Shown here piece after piece: positions 35,187 through 44,250 of a stretch of 51,933 bases of DNA. Every line of letters starts with the position of its first letter. Position 1 is the first letter of the stretch. The position numbers and the translations under genes were made by a program. Below the pieces are notes generated by a model. That model saw only the letters and a program-made list of their open reading frames with translations, was not told the DNA's origin and searched no databases. The stretch comes from an uncultured Rhodoblastus sp. (GTDB taxonomy: Bacteria; Pseudomonadota; Alphaproteobacteria; Rhizobiales; Beijerinckiaceae): NCBI RefSeq assembly GCF_903903185.1, contig NZ_CAIUXT010000014.1, forward strand, positions 1-51,933, read 5' to 3'.

Positions 35187-38100
35187 ATGGCAGACAGCAA
35201 TGTCGCAACGCTGACGCCGCACAGCGGTGTACAATTCCTCGTCTTTGGTTTCGACATCGAGGCTGGCGGTCGCTTCTCGCGGAGCTTTATCGAAAGACCG
35301 CAAATCGACCAGCGCAGCGCCACTGGCGTGACCCCGGTTCATCTCCTGCCCGGCTATAATGAAATCGATCTGGAACTGGAGCCACTCCAAAAATATGATG
35401 GTCATCTTGGCGACGCGACCTATGACATCAACAAGCAACGCGCCATCGAGCCTTTTCTCGATGCATGGGTTCCCATGCCCTTTCTGGCGGTCCGCCCCGG
35501 CGCGAGCCCAGGCGGCATTCCAGTACTTGCCCAAGGGCCGAGCAATTGGGCGCGCGCCCGAATAACCAGGGTCGATAAGGACGAAGCCGGCTGCACCCAC
35601 AAAATCGTCTTTGCCTTCGACACCCAATTGGCTTCCGCGGAAGCCGGCGGCTATATCGCCCCCACGGAGCAGGACGCCCGCAACGAGCAGGAATTCATGC
35701 TCGCACGGCGGTTCATGGACCTCGGCTGGTTCTTCTCCAGCGAAGTTTCGGACCCCCATGGCAATCGCGTCAGCAACATGCAGCAATGGGCGCTGGAATG
35801 GATTCGTGGTTTATTCATTGAAATGAAGCGCAAGCAGGCGCGTGGCCGGGTGGTGCGTGAGGAGGATTTCGAATTTCGTCTCGAGCATGTCGCCCGCTAC
35901 GTCGCCTTTCTCAATTTTCTCGCAGTGACGCTCGATTTCGACCGCGTTAAACTGATCGATACGGTTTCCGACGAACCCTTCGCCAAGCCGGTCAATGTCG
36001 ATCTGGTGCTCGATGTTGGCAATAGCCGCACCTGCGGCATTTTAATTGAATCCTTCGCCACCGACGATTCCGTCGATCTCGGCAATTCCATGGTCCTGCA
36101 ACTGCGCGACCTGTCGCGGCCCGAATGTGTTTATTCCGAACCTTTCGAAAGCCATGTCGAACTGGCGCAGGCCGATTTCGGGCCCGAACGTCTTTCCAAG
36201 ACCTCCGGCCGAGTGAAGGCTTTTTTCTGGCCGAGCCTGGTGCGCATCGGCTCAGAGGCCGCGCGCTTCCGCGAAGAAGCCCAAGGTGGCGAAGCCGCCT
36301 CCGGCATGTCGAGCCCCAAGCGCTATCTGTGGGACACTGCGCCGGTTCCTCAGCCCTGGCGGTTCCAGCCCCGCGATTACGACGACCTGGGTCTTGGCCC
36401 GATGATCGACCGCGCGGCGCGGCTGCTGATGAACGGGCGCGGGGACATTCTTTCCGAGGTCAAGGCGGAACGCGCGCTATACGAAAGCGTGACCAGCAAG
36501 GGCGACCTGAGCGCACTGAATGAATTCGGGTTACGGCTCGAAGCCTCGCGATCGTCGTTCTTCACCTTTCTGGTCGCCGAAATCGTCGCTCAGGCTTTGT
36601 CGATGATCAATAATTTCCAGGTGCGGCAACAGCGCAAATTCACTGACTCGCCTCGTCGCCTGAACCGTTTGATCCTGACCCTTCCGACAGCCATGCCGGT
36701 GCGCGAACAGTGTATCATGCGCAGCCGCGTCAGGGGCGCGATCAGGCTGGTCTGGGAACTGATGGGCTGGCGCAATATGCGCAATCCTATGTTGCGGGTG
36801 CCGGAAATCGTGGTGCGCTGGGACGAGGCGAGCTGCGTCCATTTCGTCTATCTCTACACCGAGATCGCGCGAAAACTCGGCGGCGACGTGCCAGGCTTTT
36901 TCAAGCTGGCCGGACGTCCGCGCGCCTTCGCCGAGGTCGATCAGACGCCTGCGGCCGACGTGCAGCCGGAGCCTTCGATCCGCATCGCCAGCATCGACAT
37001 TGGCGGCGGCACCACCGATCTGATGATCACCACCTATTATGCTGACGGGCGCTACGCCATCAAGCCGGTGCAGACTTTCCGCGAGAGCTTCCGCATCGCG
37101 GGCGACGATATCCTCAAGTCGCTGATCGAGCGGGCAGTCATTCCACAATTAGCGAAACGGCTCGCCGCCTGCGGCGTGCCCGCGCATCAGGAATTCCTCA
37201 ACGCTAAATTCGGCGGCAATCGCGCCAACATGTCGGAGCAGGATAAACACCTGCGCCTGCAATTCGTGCTGCGCGTGCTGCGACCACTTGGTATTGAATT
37301 GCTCCGCGCTTTTGAGGCTTCAAATTTCAGCGATCAGGAAACCACGGTCGTCAAGACCATCGCCACTCTGATCGCGGAGGGACAATTCAAGCCTGTCTCC
37401 GCGCGTATCGAGAATTTTATCGGCGAAAGCGCCAATGCCCAGGCGCAAATCCCATTTGTACTGGGCGAGGTCGAACTCGAATACGATTACTCCCGCATTC
37501 GCGACGCCGTGGCTTCGGTGATGGACGAAGTTTTCAGCAACGCAGCGGAGGTTCTCAACCATTTCGATTGCGATGTCGTGCTGCTTTCCGGTCGGCCGTC
37601 CCGGCTGCCGGCGGTGGTTGATCTCCTTGTGAACAAGCTCGCCGTAGCCCCTGACCGCATCTTGCCGCTGCATGAATATCGCGTTGGGCCCTGGTATCCG
37701 TTCAAGACCAGGGGCAATGCGCGGATTTCCGACCCGAAGACTGCAACGGTCGTCGGCGGCATGCTTTGCGCGCTCGCAGAGAGGCAGATCATGAACCTTA
37801 CCATCCACTCCGATCGCCTGACCATGAAATCCACCGCGAAATTCATCGGCCAGCTCGAAGGGGATGGCCGTCTGCCGGCAGAAAATATCTGGTTCGCTCC
37901 AGAGAACTCTGGCGCTGACGACGGCGGCATCGAATTGCGTTATGACGCGCCCATGCGTATCGGCTTCCGGCAATTGCCCTTCAGCCGCTGGAACGCGAAT
38001 CCGCTTTACAAGCTTTCAATGCCGCCTGGACAGCGGGCGCGCACACCGATCAGTGTCGTCTTGCAGCGCGGCGTTCCGGAAGACGACGTGAGTTTTGAGG

Positions 38101-38267
38101 AAATCAACAAATTGCAGAAGTCGGAAGCGCAGAAAGAGGAAATTCGTATCACCGAAGCCTTCGACGCCAATGGCGCCTCACTGACCAAGATCATGCAATT
38201 GAATCTCGACACCATGGGCGGCGAAGACGCCTATTGGCTCGACACCGGCATTTTGACCATCGGTTGA
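35187..38267 (+). CDS. srfB: SrfB-family Hsp70/actin-fold ATPase
   Basis: This 1026-residue protein matches the SrfB family, first named in Salmonella as an SsrB-regulated factor and found in many proteobacteria. The ATPase core has the Hsp70/actin phosphate-1 loop at about 273-284 ('LVLDVGNSRTCG'), the phosphate-2 loop at 601-612 ('ASIDIGGGTTDLM', Asp604) and an adenosine-loop-like 'VVLLSGRPSRLPAV' near 796-809. About 260 residues precede the first loop, and a long helical insert separates the loops. It has no signal or membrane segment, so it is cytoplasmic. The ATG at 35187 is preceded by GAGGA; a TTG three codons earlier is open. Substrate and function are not established for the family. 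Confidence 0.85.
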   Translation: MADSNVATLTPHSGVQFLVFGFDIEAGGRFSRSFIERPQIDQRSATGVTPVHLLPGYNEIDLELEPLQKYDGHLGDATYDINKQRAIEPFLDAWVPMPFLAVRPGASPGGIPVLAQGPSNWARARITRVDKDEAGCTHKIVFAFDTQLASAEAGGYIAPTEQDARNEQEFMLARRFMDLGWFFSSEVSDPHGNRVSNMQQWALEWIRGLFIEMKRKQARGRVVREEDFEFRLEHVARYVAFLNFLAVTLDFDRVKLIDTVSDEPFAKPVNVDLVLDVGNSRTCGILIESFATDDSVDLGNSMVLQLRDLSRPECVYSEPFESHVELAQADFGPERLSKTSGRVKAFFWPSLVRIGSEAARFREEAQGGEAASGMSSPKRYLWDTAPVPQPWRFQPRDYDDLGLGPMIDRAARLLMNGRGDILSEVKAERALYESVTSKGDLSALNEFGLRLEASRSSFFTFLVAEIVAQALSMINNFQVRQQRKFTDSPRRLNRLILTLPTAMPVREQCIMRSRVRGAIRLVWELMGWRNMRNPMLRVPEIVVRWDEASCVHFVYLYTEIARKLGGDVPGFFKLAGRPRAFAEVDQTPAADVQPEPSIRIASIDIGGGTTDLMITTYYADGRYAIKPVQTFRESFRIAGDDILKSLIERAVIPQLAKRLAACGVPAHQEFLNAKFGGNRANMSEQDKHLRLQFVLRVLRPLGIELLRAFEASNFSDQETTVVKTIATLIAEGQFKPVSARIENFIGESANAQAQIPFVLGEVELEYDYSRIRDAVASVMDEVFSNAAEVLNHFDCDVVLLSGRPSRLPAVVDLLVNKLAVAPDRILPLHEYRVGPWYPFKTRGNARISDPKTATVVGGMLCALAERQIMNLTIHSDRLTMKSTAKFIGQLEGDGRLPAENIWFAPENSGADDGGIELRYDAPMRIGFRQLPFSRWNANPLYKLSMPPGQRARTPISVVLQRGVPEDDVSFEEINKLQKSEAQKEEIRITEAFDANGASLTKIMQLNLDTMGGEDAYWLDTGILTIG

Positions 38268-38280
38268 TTGGAGTTGTGCG

Positions 38281-40872
38281 ATGAAAGCGGCTGAACTCGC
38301 GAAATCCTGTCAGCAGACCCGAGCGGCGGCGCTGGACGCGCTCAATTGGGCGGCCAATCCGCGCAATGAGCGCAAGCTGAGTCAGGATCGCACGAAAATA
38401 GAACGCGTCCTGCGGCGCAATGTCGCAGAAGCCGAGAGGCTCCAAAAAACTTTGGCGCAGCCTGGATGCGTTGCAGTTTTCGGACCGAGCCAGGCAGGCA
38501 AGTCGTATCTGATTTCGGTTCTGGCTCGGCCGGAGGGCGAGGAGGCGCTGATCGCCAAATTCTCCGGCCCGGTCCCGGAGGTTGATTTCATCAAAAGCAT
38601 CAATCCGCTTGGTGGCGAGGAAGCGACGGGGCTGGTGACCCGTTTCACACTCAAGGGCAAGCCGACTCCCGCGGGCTTTCCAGTTTGCCTGCGCCTGCTG
38701 ACGCAATGCGACATTCTGAAAATCCTTGTTAATTCGTACCTTCAAGACGGCGACCAGGAATATGAGGCGGGATTGGAGGCGGCAGAACTCGACGCCCATA
38801 TCCGCAGTTACGAAAGCCGTTGTGCGTCGGCGCCAGTGGACGTGCTGCGCAGCGAGGACATATGGGACCTGCAAGAATATGTCACCAAACACGCCTCCGG
38901 CGCGGTTTCGGCGCGTTCATTGGAGTCCAGCTGGGTGCGCCTGGAGCGCATCGCGCCGCTGCTCGGTGCTGACGACCGCGGCGCCCTGCTCAGCATTCTC
39001 TGGGGCAAGCACCAGACCTATACGGAGCTGTTCATCGCCCTGGCGAAGGCCCTCGCCAGCCTGGAATTTGCGACCGAAGCGTTCTGCCCGATGGAGAGCC
39101 TGCTCCCGGCGACGGAAGGCATTCTCAATGTGAAAACCCTGCAAACCCTGCTCGCGGGTGGAGGCGCAACGCTGCGCATCTGCAACGCCCATGGCGTGTC
39201 GGTGGAATTGTCGCGCGCCGTGGTCGCGGCGCTAGCGGCGGAACTGAGAATTGTCTGCCGCGACGAACCTCATGGGTTTTTCCATCACACCGACCTACTA
39301 GACTTCCCCGGCTATCGCAGCCGCACCCGGCAGAACTTGGCGAAATACATGCGCGATGCGGCCACTGCTGCGCCCAAGGAATTGTTCCTGCGAGGCAAGG
39401 TTGATTATCTGTTCCAGAGTTATACGGCCAATCTCGAACTGACCAGCCTGATTCTCTGCCTTCCGGATTCCAATCTCGAAGTCACAAGTCTGCCCAAAGC
39501 GATTGAAAATTGGATCGGCGTCACCCATGGCGCGACGCCGGAGAAGCGGATTGGCAAGCCGATCCTGCTATTTTTTGCCCTGACCAAATTCGACCGCCAC
39601 CTGATGGAATCAGCTGGCGAGGAGGGCAACGACCCGGCGCTGCGGTTCGAAATCCGGCTAAGCGCCTCCCTGCTCAATCCCTTCGCCAAGGTCGAGCCCT
39701 CCTGGCCCAGGCAATGGACGCCCGGACAAGCTTTCGACAATCTGTTCTGGATCCGCAATCCCAATTTCAAGGCGGAACATATCATCAATTACGTTGAACG
39801 CCGGGAGATCGAGATCATCCCGCAACGCCTGGATCGTATCGGGCAATTGCGCGCCGCTTTCATCGGGTCGACTGCAGTGAGGACGCATTTCCGCGATCCA
39901 GAGCGCAGCTGGGACGAGGTGATGAAGCTGAACGACGGCGGCGTAACCCATCTCGCCAACGCGCTCTCCGGCGTCGCCACCGAAGATCTCAAACTCGGCC
40001 AGGTCGCGTCGCGGCTCGTCGATATCCGCCGAGAAACACATAATCTGCTCCAAGTCTATTACATTGACGACGATTACGCCGTGCGCCGCGCGCAGCGTCT
40101 GGCCATGGTCGATGAGCAGATTTTCGTCGATCTCAATTATTGCGCTGAAACTGAAGCGTTCGGCACGGCGCTGCGCGGCTTGATGATCGACGCCTCGGAT
40201 TTCTACGGCGCCTTCTGGCAGCTACTCAACCATGCGGCGCCGACGGAGACGCCCGCTCCCCAGCTGCGGGCCCGGGGGTTGTTCACCGGCATCGTCAAGC
40301 CGCAGGAGGCGGCGACCGGCGCCTCCGACCGCTGGAGCCGGATCGGCGTCGCCGCCCTGAGCTATTGGACCAATCTGATGTTCGAGCGCACGGATGACCC
40401 CGCCTTCACGCGCCGGATCGGCATTCGCTCCGAGACGCTCAAAGAGATCGTTGCGGAATTTGGTCATGCCGCGCGGCGCGTGAAGCTCGATGAACGCATC
40501 GCTGAACAGATGCGCGAACGCGCGACGCCAAATGAAAATCTCGACTCGGTAGTGCGCAAGGTCGGTCTAGTGACGGAACGGGTCATCAATCGTTTCGTCG
40601 CCGAAATGGATTTCGACGGCATACCCCCGGCTGCACAGACCGCAGAATTTGGCGAAGATTTGCTGGCGCCGGTCTTCATCGCGCGACCGGTGCAATATGA
40701 CGTCATCGAACTCCCCCCGGAGCGGCGCGACTTCGCCGTCGATTACATGATTGGGTGGGGCACTGCCTTCCGCGCAACGGTCGCCAAGAATGCGACATCG
40801 CTGAATGGTTCGGTTGAAGACCCGGCGCAAAACGCCCGGCTGGGCGAGATCTTGAAAGCAGTCGCCGCATGA
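38281..40872 (+). CDS. srfC: SrfC-like large GTPase
   Basis: An 863-residue protein that resembles the SrfC/'putative virulence factor' family, encoded directly after srfB in many genomes. The P-loop GPSQAGKS is at 68-75, a G3-like DFPG at 341-344 ('HHTDLLDFPGYRSR') and a G4-like TKFD at 435-438 ('FFALTKFDRHL'). This makes a GTPase with a 260-residue insertion between G1 and G3. The spacing recalls dynamin-like or other mechanochemical GTPases, but I see no clear membrane segment. The C-terminal half is helical. GGAG seven bases before the ATG, and a 13-base gap after srfB, argue for a complex or shared pathway. Confidence 0.8.
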   Translation: MKAAELAKSCQQTRAAALDALNWAANPRNERKLSQDRTKIERVLRRNVAEAERLQKTLAQPGCVAVFGPSQAGKSYLISVLARPEGEEALIAKFSGPVPEVDFIKSINPLGGEEATGLVTRFTLKGKPTPAGFPVCLRLLTQCDILKILVNSYLQDGDQEYEAGLEAAELDAHIRSYESRCASAPVDVLRSEDIWDLQEYVTKHASGAVSARSLESSWVRLERIAPLLGADDRGALLSILWGKHQTYTELFIALAKALASLEFATEAFCPMESLLPATEGILNVKTLQTLLAGGGATLRICNAHGVSVELSRAVVAALAAELRIVCRDEPHGFFHHTDLLDFPGYRSRTRQNLAKYMRDAATAAPKELFLRGKVDYLFQSYTANLELTSLILCLPDSNLEVTSLPKAIENWIGVTHGATPEKRIGKPILLFFALTKFDRHLMESAGEEGNDPALRFEIRLSASLLNPFAKVEPSWPRQWTPGQAFDNLFWIRNPNFKAEHIINYVERREIEIIPQRLDRIGQLRAAFIGSTAVRTHFRDPERSWDEVMKLNDGGVTHLANALSGVATEDLKLGQVASRLVDIRRETHNLLQVYYIDDDYAVRRAQRLAMVDEQIFVDLNYCAETEAFGTALRGLMIDASDFYGAFWQLLNHAAPTETPAPQLRARGLFTGIVKPQEAATGASDRWSRIGVAALSYWTNLMFERTDDPAFTRRIGIRSETLKEIVAEFGHAARRVKLDERIAEQMRERATPNENLDSVVRKVGLVTERVINRFVAEMDFDGIPPAAQTAEFGEDLLAPVFIARPVQYDVIELPPERRDFAVDYMIGWGTAFRATVAKNATSLNGSVEDPAQNARLGEILKAVAA

Positions 40873-40891
40873 AAGCGGAAAGGAGCCTGAC

Positions 40892-41683
40892 ATGCGCGGG
40901 CTGATCGGCGGCGCCTGGGCGATCTTCGCCCTCATCCTGCTGGTTCTTGGAGGGCAGTTCCTGTTCGCCTGCGGCTTTGGCCTCGGCGGCTGGATCTGGA
41001 ACGCCTGCCCAATGAAAGTGGACATTGCGCGCCTCGCCCTGGAGGCCGAGAAGGCGGAAATGTTGCAGCGGCAGATCCACGTCGCAGAATTGGATGTGGC
41101 GCGCAAACCGATCTGCGAGCCGCCCAAGCCCAAGGAGGAATTTATTCGCCTGCGCGAAAGAACTTACAAGCGTGGCGCGACATCCGGCAAACTGGAGGTC
41201 TTCCTTGCCTGGCACACGCTTGATGACGTCGATCTGGTAATTACTTGCCCTGGCGGCAGGTTGGGCGGCGCGGGCGGCTCCTTTGGACCAGGCGTATGCG
41301 GCGATGGCAAGCTCGATGTCGACGCCAACCGCAATTTGATCATGAACATCCAGCACGACCCCGTTGAACATATTGTCTGGCATGATGATCCCCCCGCCGG
41401 GAACTATCTTTTTTCCGCCCAAATATACAAGGCCATGGATGGCCCCCGGCAGAAGAACATCCCTTTTGAAATGACCATGTCGCTCGATGGCGAGCAGAAG
41501 AAATGCACGGGAACGCTTGAATGGATTCCGCGCTCGTTGGGGGTAAGGACGCCAAATGGAGGCATTCTCCACTCACGAAGCGCTTTCCTGCGCTGGAAAA
41601 CCGGCGACCCATTGCCGAATTGCAATTGGGAGTCGGAAGACTTGATTTACTGCGATACCCCCAATGGCTGTTCCAAAAATTAG
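40892..41683 (+). CDS. Membrane-anchored protein with C-terminal YfaP/DUF2135-like domain
   Basis: A 263-residue protein with an N-terminal membrane helix (about 4-35), a short coiled-coil-like stretch ('IARLALEAEKAEMLQRQI') and a C-terminal beta-rich domain of about 190 residues. That domain ('LEVFLAWHTLDDVDLVITCPGG', 'GDGKLDVDAN', 'VEHIVWHDDPPAGNYLF') recalls DUF2135/YfaP-type domains, which show the same 'DLDL..PGG...LDVD....GTY' pattern. From 'AELDVARKPI' onward it is nearly identical to the C-terminus of the following gene, evidence of a recent duplication. AGGAG six bases before the ATG. Predicted to face the periplasm. The function is unknown. Confidence 0.72.
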   Translation: MRGLIGGAWAIFALILLVLGGQFLFACGFGLGGWIWNACPMKVDIARLALEAEKAEMLQRQIHVAELDVARKPICEPPKPKEEFIRLRERTYKRGATSGKLEVFLAWHTLDDVDLVITCPGGRLGGAGGSFGPGVCGDGKLDVDANRNLIMNIQHDPVEHIVWHDDPPAGNYLFSAQIYKAMDGPRQKNIPFEMTMSLDGEQKKCTGTLEWIPRSLGVRTPNGGILHSRSAFLRWKTGDPLPNCNWESEDLIYCDTPNGCSKN

Positions 41684-42655
41684 GCGGAAGCGATGCCTTA
41701 CGAGATTTCCTTCCGAATGAGCCTTTTCATAGCAGCGTCCCGGACATATCAAGCCCGCTGCTATCTCCAAGCCCGTGAAATAGTCTCTCCATGTCCATAA
41801 CCCTGAGCCTGAAAAGTGATCCCTCGCGGCCCGGCGGCGGCTATGCGATCCTCCGCGTTGAAGGTGGCGCGGCACCTTCTGCCGTGGCGATTGAGGACCG
41901 AAGTTCTGGACTTTATCTCGCCCGAGGTGGGAAATGGACCAAACAGCCCAATTATTTCGACATCGAGCCCGTAGATGCGACAGACGCCCGGCTGGGGCCG
42001 GAGATTGTCGATCACGTTGAGGCGGACACGATCCTCGCACTTCACTCCGCCGGCGCCGGCGTCCTGGGTATTCTGGTCTGGCCGGCGATCCGCCCCAGCG
42101 CGGGCGCAAGCAACGGCAATGTCATTGACGAGCCAGTCGCGTCCGACGCGGCGGGTATAACGACTTCGCCTACAGCCACCGGAGCTTCGGCTGCTGCGGA
42201 GGAGGCTGTGGCTGCCGCGCTGGCTAAACCCTTGCCGGCCCCGCCACCGCCAATGAGCGAAACTAGGCCCGGCTTTGCCGCGCCGCCGCCCGCCGCCAAA
42301 GGCTTGAGCCTGCGCAATGCTTTGCTGATCGCCAATGGCCTGGCCGTGGTGATTATTGCTCTGTTCCTGTTTCGCGGAACAGAAATCGCCAAGGGGCTCG
42401 TCTGCGAACCGACCGGGGCCTTGCATGGCGTCAGCTTTGCCCACGCGCTCGTTTCCTGTCCGGAAGCGGCGGAGATCGACACTGAACAAAAAGCCTATAA
42501 CGATTATCTGCAATGCCTGCCGGGCAAAGCAGCCTGCGCTCAAATCAGCTGCAGCGACATCTATCTTTCGGGCTTCACCAATGGCGCCCAGTCGGTCCAG
42601 GTGAAGTCCGCAAGAACGGAAAGCCAGAAATCCTGTGGTGATGATGCGCAAAAAA
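41084..42655 (+). repeat. Tandem duplication, unit 1 (about 1.58 kb)
   Basis: From 'AELDVARKP' in the YfaP-like gene, through the intergenic stretch, to the first four-Cys repeat of the following gene, this DNA is repeated almost base for base in 42661-44250. The coding ends, the intergenic bases and the downstream start region all correspond, so the unit was copied as one block across gene boundaries. Confidence 0.8.
41731..41790 (+). promoter_or_regulatory. Conserved leader before P2 with GTG-AAA-TAG
   Basis: This leader is repeated before P3 (43326-43384) and partly before P4 (45441-45491). It contains the nine bases gtgaaatag (41775-41783) shortly before the start codon, also present before P4. 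No good Shine-Dalgarno sequence precedes the ATG in any copy, so translation may depend on coupling or on the short upstream codons. It could also simply be duplicated DNA. Confidence 0.4.
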
Positions 42656-43278
42656 AGACCGCAGCCGAATTGGATGTCGCGCGCAAACCGATCTGGGAGC
42701 CGTCCAAGCCCAACAAGGAATTTATTCCCCTGCGGCACGAATTCCACAAAAGTGTGCCAGACGCGACATCCGGCAAACTGGAGGTCTTCCTCGCCTGGCA
42801 CACGCTCGATGACCTCGATCTGGTAATCACTTGCCCCGGCGGTAGACTCGGCGCCTTTGGCGGCACCTTTGGCGGCTCCTTTGGACCAGGCGTATGCGGC
42901 GATGGCAACCTCGATGTCGACGCCAACCGCAATTTGGTCATGAATATCCAGCACGATCCCGTTGAACATATTGTCTGGCATGATGATCCCCCCGCCGGGA
43001 ACTATCTTTTTTCCGCCCAAATATACAAGGCCATGGATGGCCCCCGGCCGAAGAACATCCCTTTTGAAATGACCATGTCGCTCGATGGCGAGCAGAAGAA
43101 ATGCACGGGAACGCTTGAATGGATTCCGCGCTCGTTAGGGGTAAGGGCGCCAAATGGAGGCATTCTCCACTTACGAAGCGCTTTCCTGCGATGGAAAACC
43201 GGCGACCCCTTGCCAAATTGCAACTGGGAGTGGCAAGACTCGACTTACTGCGATAATAATGCATGTTCCAAAAATTAG
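41791..43278 (+). CDS. Modular membrane protein P2: N-domain, TM, one 4-Cys repeat, YfaP-like domain
   Basis: A 495-residue paralogue of P1. The shared N-domain covers residues 1-105 ('GGGYAILRVEGG', 'VAIEDRSSGLYLARGGKWTKQPNYF', 'WPAIRPSAG'). An Ala/Pro-rich linker follows to about 170, then the membrane helix (175-195), a lone Cys pair (205, 223) and a single four-Cys repeat (242/249/254/282). At residues 292-300 ('AELDVARKP') it switches abruptly to the YfaP/DUF2135-like domain, nearly identical to the end of the preceding gene. The N-domain should be cytoplasmic and the rest periplasmic. The sudden switch shows domain exchange by recombination. Start ATG at 41791, without a clear ribosome site. 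Confidence 0.8.
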   Translation: MSITLSLKSDPSRPGGGYAILRVEGGAAPSAVAIEDRSSGLYLARGGKWTKQPNYFDIEPVDATDARLGPEIVDHVEADTILALHSAGAGVLGILVWPAIRPSAGASNGNVIDEPVASDAAGITTSPTATGASAAAEEAVAAALAKPLPAPPPPMSETRPGFAAPPPAAKGLSLRNALLIANGLAVVIIALFLFRGTEIAKGLVCEPTGALHGVSFAHALVSCPEAAEIDTEQKAYNDYLQCLPGKAACAQISCSDIYLSGFTNGAQSVQVKSARTESQKSCGDDAQKKTAAELDVARKPIWEPSKPNKEFIPLRHEFHKSVPDATSGKLEVFLAWHTLDDLDLVITCPGGRLGAFGGTFGGSFGPGVCGDGNLDVDANRNLVMNIQHDPVEHIVWHDDPPAGNYLFSAQIYKAMDGPRPKNIPFEMTMSLDGEQKKCTGTLEWIPRSLGVRAPNGGILHLRSAFLRWKTGDPLPNCNWEWQDSTYCDNNACSKN

Positions 43279-44250
43279 GCGGAAGCAATGCCTTACGAGC
43301 TTCCCTTCCGACCGAGCCTTTTTATAGCAGCGTCCCGGTCAGATTAAGCTCCCTACTTTCTCCAAGCCCATGAAATCGCCCTCCATGTCCCTGACCCTGA
43401 AAAGTGATCCCTCGCGGCCCGGCGGCGGCTATGCGATCCTCCGCGTCGACGGCGGGGCCCCTTCATCCGTAGCGATTGAGGACCGAAGTTCTGGACTTTA
43501 TCTCGCCCCAGGCGGGAAATGGACCAAACAGCCCAATTATTTCGACATCGAGCCCATAGATGCGACAGACGCCCGGCTGGGGCCGGAGATTGTCGATCAC
43601 GTTGAGGCGGACACGATCCTCGCACTTCACACCGCCGGCGCCGGCGTCCTGGGTATTCTGGTCTGGCCGGCGATCCGCCCCAGCGCGGGCGCAAGCAGCG
43701 GTAATGTCATTGACGAGCCGGCCGCGTCCAACGCGGCTGGCATAACGGGCGAAATTCCGCCTGCTGCCGAGGGAGCATCTGCGGCCACAGAGGAGGCTGT
43801 CACCGCAGCGCTGGCTGAACCCTTGCCGCCCCCGCCACCGCCAATGAGCGTAACGAGGCCCGGCTTGGCCGCGCCGCCGCCCGCCGCCAAAGGCTTGAGC
43901 CTGCGCAATGCCTTGGTGATCGCCAATGGCCTCGCCGTCTTGATCATTGGTCTGTTCCTGTTCCGCGGAACAGAAACGGCCAAGGGGCTCGTCTGCGAAC
44001 CGACCGGGGCCTTGCGTGGCGTCAGCCTTGCGCGCACTTTCGTCTCCTGTCCGGAAACGGCGGAGGTCGACCCGGAACAAACAGCTTATAACGATTATCT
44101 GCAATGTCTGCCGGGCAAGGCCGCCTGCGCACAAACCAACTGCGGCGACGCCTATCTCTCTGGCTTCACCAATGGCTCCCATTCGGCCCAAGTGAATGCC
44201 GCAAGAACGGAAAGCCAGAAATCCTGCCAAGCCGATGCACAAAAAAAGAC
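42661..44250 (+). repeat. Tandem duplication, unit 2
   Basis: Second copy of the block at 41084-42655. Differences are scattered substitutions and a few short insertions: in the YfaP-like part near 42735-42765, a 'FGG' repeat expansion near 42850-42880, and a six-codon insertion in the linker of the following gene. It ends in the first four-Cys repeat of P3. Confidence 0.8.

Noticed and set aside
38281-40872. SrfC-like protein as a classical bacterial dynamin
   Set aside because: The G1, G3 and G4 motifs fit a large GTPase, but the 260-residue gap between G1 and G3 and the lack of a membrane paddle do not match known bacterial dynamins, and the srfB linkage supports SrfC.
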